A stretch of DNA of 18,790 bases, from NCBI GenBank assembly GCA_937902455.1, contig CALELI010000005.1, positions 1 to 18,790 of the forward strand, read 5' to 3'. This document shows, piece after piece, positions 13,289 through 18,790 of the stretch. The position numbers and the translations under genes are program-made. Position 1 is the first letter of the stretch. Each line of letters starts with the position of its first letter. The notes under the pieces are model-generated. The model was not told the origin of the DNA, did no database searches, and worked only from the letters and a program-made list of their open reading frames with translations. The stretch is from an uncultured Prevotellaceae bacterium (lineage in GTDB: Bacteria; Bacteroidota; Bacteroidia; Bacteroidales; Bacteroidaceae).

Positions 13289-14569
13289 ATGGAAAGGGAC
13301 GACAAGTTGTTTGCGTTGATAGAAAAGGAACATCAGCGCCAGAAAAAGGGTATTGAACTGATCGCCAGCGAGAACTTCGTAAGTGACGAAGTGATGCAGG
13401 CTATGGGTTCTTGTCTGACTAACAAGTATGCTGAGGGCTATCCTGGTAAGAGATACTATGGTGGCTGTCAGGTAGTGGACGAGGTTGAGAACCTCGCCAT
13501 TGAGAGAATCTGCAAGTTGTTTGGCGCCGAGTATGCCAATGTACAGCCTCATTCTGGTGCACAGGCAAATGCAGCCGTACTGAGTACAATTCTCAAGCCA
13601 GGCGACACATTCATGGGACTTAACCTCGATCATGGTGGCCATCTCAGTCACGGAAGCCCAGTGAATTCAAGTGGAATCCTCTATAAGGCAGTCGGATATA
13701 ACCTCAACCCAGATACTTGTCGTGTCGACTATGACGAAATGGAGAGACTGGCACTCGAACATAAGCCAAAGCTTATCATTGGTGGTGCAAGTGCATATAG
13801 CCGTGAGTGGGACTATGCCCGCATGAGAAAGATTGCTGACGAGGTGGGTGCCTTGATGATGATTGACATGGCTCACCCTGCCGGCCTTATTGCTGCCGGT
13901 CTGCTCGACAACCCTCTGAAATATGCTCATATCGTCACTTCCACTACTCACAAGACTTTGAGAGGTCCTCGTGGTGGTATCATCCTCCTCGGCAAGGACT
14001 TCGTGAACCCTTGGGGCCTGACTACTCCAAAGGGCGAGGTGAAGATGATGTCGCAGCTCATCAACAGCGCTGTGTTCCCTGGCCAGCAGGGCGGTCCGCT
14101 CGAACATGTCATTGCAGCAAAGGCTGTTGCATTCGGCGAGGCTCTGAAACCAGAGTTCGTGACTTACCAGAAGCAGGTGAAGGCAAATGCAGCTGCACTG
14201 GCAAAGGCCCTCATCGACAGAGGTTTCTATATCTGCTCAGGCGGTACGGACAACCACAGCATGCTGGTTGACCTTCGTCCTAAGTATCCAGAACTGACAG
14301 GAAAGGTGGCAGAGACAGCACTCGTTGCTGCCGACATCACAGCAAACAAGAATATGGTGCCGTTCGATTCAAGAAGCGCATTCAAGACATCTGGAATCCG
14401 TCTGGGTACTCCTGCCATCACTACTCGTGGTGCAAAGGAAGACCTCATGGAGGAAATTGCCGAAATGATAGAGACTGTACTGAACGCACCGGAAGACGAA
14501 AATGTAATCAGCAAGGTTCGTGCTCATGTAAATGAGATTATGAACGAATATCCAATGTTCGCATGGTAG
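13289..14569 (+). CDS. glyA: Serine hydroxymethyltransferase
   Basis: PLP enzyme that converts serine and tetrahydrofolate to glycine and 5,10-methylene-tetrahydrofolate, the main one-carbon source. The 426-residue length is typical. Motifs include IELIASENFVSDEVMQAMGS (22-41), TNKYAEGYPGKRYYGGCQ, VQPHSGAQAN (85-94), IDMAHPAGLIAAG and the PLP-lysine segment VTSTTHKTLRGPRGG with K222. It has its own promoter and a leader of about 65 nt. Its last 7 nt overlap rlmN, suggesting translational coupling. PdxA, three genes downstream, makes the precursor of its cofactor, which may be coincidental. Confidence 0.98.
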   Translation: MERDDKLFALIEKEHQRQKKGIELIASENFVSDEVMQAMGSCLTNKYAEGYPGKRYYGGCQVVDEVENLAIERICKLFGAEYANVQPHSGAQANAAVLSTILKPGDTFMGLNLDHGGHLSHGSPVNSSGILYKAVGYNLNPDTCRVDYDEMERLALEHKPKLIIGGASAYSREWDYARMRKIADEVGALMMIDMAHPAGLIAAGLLDNPLKYAHIVTSTTHKTLRGPRGGIILLGKDFVNPWGLTTPKGEVKMMSQLINSAVFPGQQGGPLEHVIAAKAVAFGEALKPEFVTYQKQVKANAAALAKALIDRGFYICSGGTDNHSMLVDLRPKYPELTGKVAETALVAADITANKNMVPFDSRSAFKTSGIRLGTPAITTRGAKEDLMEEIAEMIETVLNAPEDENVISKVRAHVNEIMNEYPMFAW

Positions 14570-15588
14570 CATTATTAGGGAAGACACTGGATGAACTGAA
14601 GTCCGTCGTTGCCGAGATGGATATGCCTAAGTTCACAGCCGGGCAGATTGCCCAGTGGATGTATCAGAAGCATGTGCGCGACATCGAGGAGATGACGAAT
14701 ATTTCCAAACAGAACAGGGAGAAACTGAGGACGAACTACGTCCTCGGTTGCTCCGACCCTGTCGAGACAGCCGTCTCAAAGGACGGTACCGTGAAGTATC
14801 TGTTCAGGACTCTTGACGAAAAGTTCATTGAGACAGTGTATATTCCCGAAAAGGAAAGGGCCACTCTCTGCGTGTCATCACAGGTGGGATGCAAGATGAA
14901 CTGTGCGTTCTGCGCTACCGGCAAGCAGGGGTTTGACGGTAACCTAAGTGTTGCCGACATCATAAATCAGATTGTGACGGTGAACAGCCTCCACGATGAT
15001 GGTGGTGACCTGACCAACATCGTCTTCATGGGGCAGGGAGAACCGATGGACAACTACGACAACGTGAAGAAGGCCATCGAGATTCTTACTGCAGACTACG
15101 GCTATGCGTGGAGCCCGAAGCGAATCACTGTCTCTACTGTGGGCCTGAAGAAGAACCTGAAGAATTTCCTCGAGGAAATGAGTTGTCATCTGGCTGTCAG
15201 CCTGCACTTCCCTCTCCACGAACAGAGAATGATGTACATGCCGGCAGAAAAGCAGTACAGCATTGACCAACTCATTGACCTGCTGAGCCAGTATGACTTC
15301 TCGCATCAGAGAAGGCTGTCATTCGAATATATCATGTTCAAGGGGGTGAACGACTCCACCGTGTTCGCCAAGGAACTCGTGAAGTTGCTCCGCAATCTTG
15401 ACTGCAGGGTGAATCTCATTCCTTTCCACAAGATTCCGGAACTCGACATGGAGGGGAGTCCTATGGAAAAGATGGTTGCATTCAGGGATTATCTCACACA
15501 TCATGGTGTGTTTACCACCATCAGGGCATCCAGGGGACAGGACATTGAAGCCGCCTGTGGGTTGCTGAGAGCGAGGAAAGGATTATAG
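14563..15588 (+). CDS. rlmN: 23S rRNA A2503 / tRNA A37 C2-methyltransferase, radical SAM
   Basis: Methylates C2 of A2503 in 23S rRNA and of A37 in some tRNAs using radical SAM chemistry. The 341-residue protein has the CX3CX2C cluster motif as C110, C114 and C117 (QVGCKMNCAFCATG). Both mechanistic cysteines are present: C332 in RGQDIEAACG, the methyl-carrying one, and the conserved C103 (TLCVSSQVGC). FMGQGEPMDNYDNV (155-168) and SLHFPLHEQR also fit. The similar Cfr resistance enzyme is less likely given the housekeeping context. ATGGTAG overlaps the glyA stop. The final TTATAG of the gene merges into a heptamer repeat. Confidence 0.96.
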   Translation: MVALLGKTLDELKSVVAEMDMPKFTAGQIAQWMYQKHVRDIEEMTNISKQNREKLRTNYVLGCSDPVETAVSKDGTVKYLFRTLDEKFIETVYIPEKERATLCVSSQVGCKMNCAFCATGKQGFDGNLSVADIINQIVTVNSLHDDGGDLTNIVFMGQGEPMDNYDNVKKAIEILTADYGYAWSPKRITVSTVGLKKNLKNFLEEMSCHLAVSLHFPLHEQRMMYMPAEKQYSIDQLIDLLSQYDFSHQRRLSFEYIMFKGVNDSTVFAKELVKLLRNLDCRVNLIPFHKIPELDMEGSPMEKMVAFRDYLTHHGVFTTIRASRGQDIEAACGLLRARKGL

Positions 15589-15623
15589 TTTATAGTTTAG
15601 AGTTTAGAGTTTAGGGTTTAGAG
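15583..15623. repeat. TTTAGAG-type heptamer tandem repeat between rlmN and the DUF4837 gene
   Basis: Units are TTATAG (partial), TTTATAG, TTTAGAG, TTTAGAG, TTTAGGG and TTTAGAG in perfect 7-bp register. The first supplies the rlmN stop and the last ends 3 bp before the next ATG. Confidence 0.9.
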
Positions 15624-15626
15624 TAT

Positions 15627-16655
15627 ATGAAAAGGAAAGACGTTTCGAGGTTAGGGGCATTGCTGCTCGTATTGCTTGCTGGATTCATGACGGTCGGCTG
15701 TGTTGGCGGTAAGCATCACAAACGGTCGTTGCTGACTCCGTCATCAAGTGGAACACCATACGAGGTGATGGTCGTCGCTGACAACAATGTGTGGGCTGGC
15801 AAGGCCGGAAGGGCACTCGATGATGTACTCAACACCCCGATACCTATGCTGCCTCAGCGGGAACCGACTTTCCATGTGAGCAGGGTGGACTTTGCCCACT
15901 ATAACAGAATTACGAATCTGTTCCGCAATATAATCATCCTTCAGCAGAACAGCCACTACACCAAACCTAAGATTTCCATAGAGCACAATGTCTACTCGGA
16001 ACCTCAGGCAATCATGACCATTCAGGGACCGAACCTGGATGAACTGGCAGAATATATTACTTCGAGCAGGAGAATCATCATCCAGTATTTCTATGCAGAG
16101 GAAGTGAATAGATACGCCACAGACCTTGAGGACAAGTACAACAAGGCGTTCTATGACAAGTGCAAAGAGATGTTCGGCTGTGAGTTCTGCATTCCTGCCG
16201 ACATCAACAAGATGAAGGTTGGCAAGGATTTCATCTGGGCATCCAATGATGGAATCTCGACAGTTCAGAGCATCTGTATCTATAGTTATCCTTATGTGTC
16301 CGAGAAGGTGTTCAGCCGTCATTCGTTCATCGGAATCCGCGACAAGTTCATGCAGGAGAACATTCCGGGAGAGCATGAGGGTGAGTGGATGCAGACAAAT
16401 CCTGAATTTGTCAGCCTGAAGGACATCAATAGCCGTGGAGTCTATATCCAGGAGGCACGCGGACTCTGGACTATGCGTAATGCCGCTATGGGTGGACCGT
16501 TCGTGTCGCACAGCTTGGTCGATACGTTGAACGGCCGAATCGTTGTGGCAGAGGCATTCGTCTATGCGCCTCAGAAGATGAAGCGCACTATGATCCGACG
16601 GCTCGAAGCCACCTTGTTTACTCTGAAACTGCCTGGTGCAAGGAATGAAGAGTGA
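15627..16655 (+). CDS. DUF4837 family lipoprotein
   Basis: Predicted lipoprotein, 342 residues, function unknown. It has a signal sequence (MKRKDVSRLGALLLVLLAGF, 1-20) and a lipobox-like MTVGC, with C25 as the lipidated cysteine. The mature part begins GTPYEVMVVADNNVWAGKAG and includes MLPQREPTFHVSRVDF, NIIILQQN, YFYAEEVNRY and MRNAAMGGPFVSHSLVD, matching the DUF4837 pattern as I know it. It lies between rlmN and pdxA, 38 bp after rlmN across the heptamer repeat, with no promoter box of its own seen. Whether it faces the periplasm or the cell surface cannot be told: no clear surface-export signal follows C25 (VGGKHHKR). Confidence 0.85.
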   Translation: MKRKDVSRLGALLLVLLAGFMTVGCVGGKHHKRSLLTPSSSGTPYEVMVVADNNVWAGKAGRALDDVLNTPIPMLPQREPTFHVSRVDFAHYNRITNLFRNIIILQQNSHYTKPKISIEHNVYSEPQAIMTIQGPNLDELAEYITSSRRIIIQYFYAEEVNRYATDLEDKYNKAFYDKCKEMFGCEFCIPADINKMKVGKDFIWASNDGISTVQSICIYSYPYVSEKVFSRHSFIGIRDKFMQENIPGEHEGEWMQTNPEFVSLKDINSRGVYIQEARGLWTMRNAAMGGPFVSHSLVDTLNGRIVVAEAFVYAPQKMKRTMIRRLEATLFTLKLPGARNEE

Positions 16656-16670
16656 AAAGGTTAGATTTAG

Positions 16671-16691
16671 TTAACAGTTATCAGTTAACAG
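16671..16691. repeat. Three 7-bp units upstream of pdxA
   Basis: TTAACAG, TTATCAG, TTAACAG in perfect register, about 65 bp before the pdxA start. Just downstream is a short GC palindrome, CGAGC-TT-GCTCG (16697-16708). Confidence 0.7.
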
Positions 16692-16755
16692 GACTCCGAG
16701 CTTGCTCGCCTGAACTTGTGAAGAAACAATGAAGAATGAATAATAAAAAAAGGAT

Positions 16756-17841
16756 ATGAATAAGATTAAAGTTGGAATCACTCAAGGTGATATTAATGGA
16801 GTAGGATATGAAGTAATTCTCAAGACCTTTGAAAATGAGGAGATGCTCAACCTTTGCACACCAGTTCTCTATGGTTCCCCAAGGGCTGCAACTTATCATA
16901 AGAAGACTATCGACAACCAGACAAACTTCGTTGTCCATGAGTCTGCTTCACAGTCGGAGAAGGGTGTTCTCAACCTTGTGAACTGTTTTGGCGACCTGGA
17001 GCTGAAGATAGACATGGGCGAACGTACTCCTGAAGCAGGAAAGGCTGCGTTTGTGGCTCTGGAACGCGCGATGTACGAGTACGAAAATGGTCTGTATGAT
17101 GTGTTGGTGACAGCACCAATCGACAAGCACACCATTCAAAGTCCGAACTTCAAGTTCCCTGGACATACAGAGTATATAGAGGCAAAGGCAGGCAAGGGCG
17201 AGAAAGCCTTGATGATCCTGATGACCGATACCCTGAGGGTTGCTCTGGTCACTACTCATGTGCCTATTTCCAAGTTGAGCACCACAATTACGAAAGACTT
17301 GATAAAGGAGAAGCTCACAATACTCGACAAGACACTCAAACGCGACTTCGGTATTGACATTCCTCGTATAGCCGTCCTTTCGCTCAATCCTCATTGTGGC
17401 GACGAGGGCGTGATTGGCGATGAGGAGCAGACCGTCATCAAACCTGCCGTCCAGGAATGTTTTGAGCAGGGAATAAAATGTGTGGGTCCTTATGCTGCCG
17501 ACGGCTTCTTCGGTGCAGAGACTTACAAGAAGTTCGATGCAGTACTCGCAATGTACCACGATCAGGGACTTGCGCCATTCAAGGCGATATCCAACGGCGA
17601 GGGTGTGAACTATACGGCTGGTCTTCCGATAATCCGTACTTCACCTGCTCATGGTACTGGCTATGACATTGCGGGCAAGAACATGGCCGACGAAACTTCT
17701 TTCCGTAGGGCTGTATATGCTGCAATTGATATCTACCGCAACAGAAAGAGATACGACATGGATCGTGCTCATCCTCTTGAGAAGCAGTATTTCGAGAAGA
17801 GAGACGACAGCGATAAACTTAAACTCGACCAGATAGATTGA
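16756..17841 (+). CDS. pdxA: 4-hydroxythreonine-4-phosphate dehydrogenase
   Basis: Oxidises 4-phosphohydroxy-L-threonine in the DXP-dependent route to pyridoxine phosphate. The 361-residue protein is longer than E. coli PdxA (about 329). Metal-binding histidines match as H168 (TTHVP), H213 (LNPHCGDEG) and H268 (MYHDQGLAPFK). Other landmarks are GITQGDINGVGYEVI (7-21), VTAPIDKH, FPGHTEYIE and RTSPAHGTGYDIAG. A purine-rich stretch (AAAAAAAGGAT) precedes the ATG. The 100-bp gap from the lipoprotein gene has no clear promoter, so read-through from glyA is likely. The stop overlaps the next gene as TTGA. Confidence 0.96.
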   Translation: MNKIKVGITQGDINGVGYEVILKTFENEEMLNLCTPVLYGSPRAATYHKKTIDNQTNFVVHESASQSEKGVLNLVNCFGDLELKIDMGERTPEAGKAAFVALERAMYEYENGLYDVLVTAPIDKHTIQSPNFKFPGHTEYIEAKAGKGEKALMILMTDTLRVALVTTHVPISKLSTTITKDLIKEKLTILDKTLKRDFGIDIPRIAVLSLNPHCGDEGVIGDEEQTVIKPAVQECFEQGIKCVGPYAADGFFGAETYKKFDAVLAMYHDQGLAPFKAISNGEGVNYTAGLPIIRTSPAHGTGYDIAGKNMADETSFRRAVYAAIDIYRNRKRYDMDRAHPLEKQYFEKRDDSDKLKLDQID

Positions 17842-18790
17842 GAAAGAAAGCAGACAACATATTCTTCCTTTTCGGGCTTGTTGCCATCATCATCATGATT
17901 CTCACCTTCGACGTGAGTTTCGACGAGATGTGGGCAGACTTGAAGAGGGCAGGGTACTGGCTCATACCGATTCTGGGTATGTGGTTCCTGCTTTATTTCA
18001 TGAATGCCCTCACCTGGCAGACGATAATAAAGGGTAGTGGAGAATGCAATGTTCCTTTCCTGAAGCTCTTTAAGGTCACCGTTTCCGGCTTTGCCCTCAA
18101 CTATGCTACCCCTTGCGGACTGATGGGAGGCGAACCATACAAGATAATGGAGGTGTCGCCTTACATCGGAGTGGAAAGGGCCACATCGTCCGTCCTGCTC
18201 TTCGCAATGATGCATATCTTCGCACATTTCTGGTACTGGACGACAGCTGTCATACTCTATCTCTTCTTTGTCCCACTTGATGCCGGAATGTATGTCATCC
18301 TTCTCTTGATGGCGTTGTTCTGTGTGGGTGGCATCTATCTTTTCACCCGAGGATATAAGAATGGTCTGGTAGTGAAGGTCATCGCCCTTATCTCACATAT
18401 TCCCGGCCTGAAGAAATGGGGAACTCGTTTCCGTGAGAATCATATCGAGGAACTGACGAAGATTGATTCCCAGATAGCAAGTCTGCATAAGCAAAAGAAA
18501 AGTAATTTCTACAAGGCTTTCGGACTGGAATACGTAGGGCGTCTATGCCATTCTTTCGAGATTTTCTTCATGCTCCAGCTGGTTGGAGTACAAGGAACAT
18601 TCCTCGAATTATTCCTTTACTCGTTGCTCATTCTGGCATTCACCTCGCTCTTTGCCAACCTTATGTTCTTCATGCCTCTGCAATTAGGGGGCAGGGAAGG
18701 CGGATTCGCAATGTCGTGTGTGCAAGTGATTGGTGGAGTCGTCGGGGCTAAGAGTGCAATGACTATTGCCATATTCATCTCCATTATCTG
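17838..18790 (+). CDS. Flippase-like / lysylphosphatidylglycerol synthase TM-family membrane protein, cut by window edge
   Basis: Integral membrane protein of the LPG synthase transmembrane family (UPF0104, YbhN-like); the substrate is unknown. The frame is open from 17838 for 317 codons and runs off the end. TTG was chosen as start: an in-frame stop lies at 17820-17822, no other start lies between, and a first hydrophobic helix (IFFLFGLVAIIIMILTF, 8-24) begins at once. The TTGA overlap couples it to pdxA. Further hydrophobic segments lie at about 40-57, 118-145, 150-170 and 238-310. Family-like motifs are NYATPCGLMGGEPYK (88-102) and FFMPLQLGGREGGF (277-290). MprF has a related domain joined to a synthetase half, but no such half is visible here. 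Older annotations call relatives dolichol-P-glucose synthetase without proof. Confidence 0.85.
   Translation, partial: MRKKADNIFFLFGLVAIIIMILTFDVSFDEMWADLKRAGYWLIPILGMWFLLYFMNALTWQTIIKGSGECNVPFLKLFKVTVSGFALNYATPCGLMGGEPYKIMEVSPYIGVERATSSVLLFAMMHIFAHFWYWTTAVILYLFFVPLDAGMYVILLLMALFCVGGIYLFTRGYKNGLVVKVIALISHIPGLKKWGTRFRENHIEELTKIDSQIASLHKQKKSNFYKAFGLEYVGRLCHSFEIFFMLQLVGVQGTFLELFLYSLLILAFTSLFANLMFFMPLQLGGREGGFAMSCVQVIGGVVGAKSAMTIAIFISII

Noticed and set aside
14563..15588. Cfr-type antibiotic resistance methyltransferase
   Set aside because: Length, RGQDIEAACG end and housekeeping cluster fit RlmN; no sign of transfer.
18545..18751. 68-codon plus-strand frame
   Set aside because: Shadow of the flippase-like gene, which is open in the frame beginning at TTG 17838.

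Overview
The window reads as chromosomal DNA of a Bacteroidota bacterium, most likely Prevotellaceae. The evidence is the repeated Bacteroidota promoter signature TAnnTTTGC upstream of most transcription units, genes that rarely have a Shine-Dalgarno sequence, family-specific proteins (DUF4837 lipoprotein, Hc1-like histone H1 protein, CarboxypepD_reg/MG2-type surface protein) and coding DNA close to 50% GC with AT-rich spacers. The genus is an inference.

Layout. 1-4136: a secreted multidomain GH2 beta-galactosidase on +. 4140-8270 (-): a 1376-residue exported protein with a carboxypeptidase-regulatory-like domain and an MG2-like domain; it converges on the beta-galactosidase with 3 bp between stops. 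8271-8575: a divergent promoter region holding a 37-bp perfect direct repeat, one copy of which is the rplU promoter. 8576-9189: rplU-rpmA, closed by a strong terminator that also works backwards. 9266-9718 (-): a small acidic membrane protein of unknown role. 9736-9796: a perfect 20-bp inverted repeat that places identical -7 boxes back to back, one for that gene and one for the thiamin operon. 9836-12136: TPP riboswitch, thiM, thiE, thiD. 12289-12462: a 57-residue Hc1-like nucleoid protein. 12463-13288: 826 bp without an intact gene, holding two terminators, a start-less coding-like remnant, an 88-bp array of four 22-bp units each centred on AAGATAGTTATCTT, and the glyA promoter. 13289-18790: glyA, rlmN, DUF4837 lipoprotein, pdxA and an edge-truncated flippase-like (LPG synthase TM) gene, apparently one transcription unit with overlapping or closely spaced genes.

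How the genes work together. thiM-thiE-thiD form a thiamin salvage set: thiazole alcohol kinase, HMP(-P) kinase and TMP synthase, under a TPP riboswitch whose closing stem may reach into the thiM start codon. glyA (one-carbon units, PLP enzyme) and pdxA (PLP synthesis) share a cluster, but rlmN, the lipoprotein and the flippase-like gene have no obvious shared pathway with them.

Most of the genes are housekeeping. The unusual material is in the spacers: the 22-bp phased palindrome array upstream of glyA, with a 9-bp echo at the predicted glyA transcription start; the mirrored promoters; the duplicated rplU promoter; and several short tandem repeats with a 7-bp period that run through gene ends. 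No mobile element, CRISPR array, tRNA or rRNA was seen.
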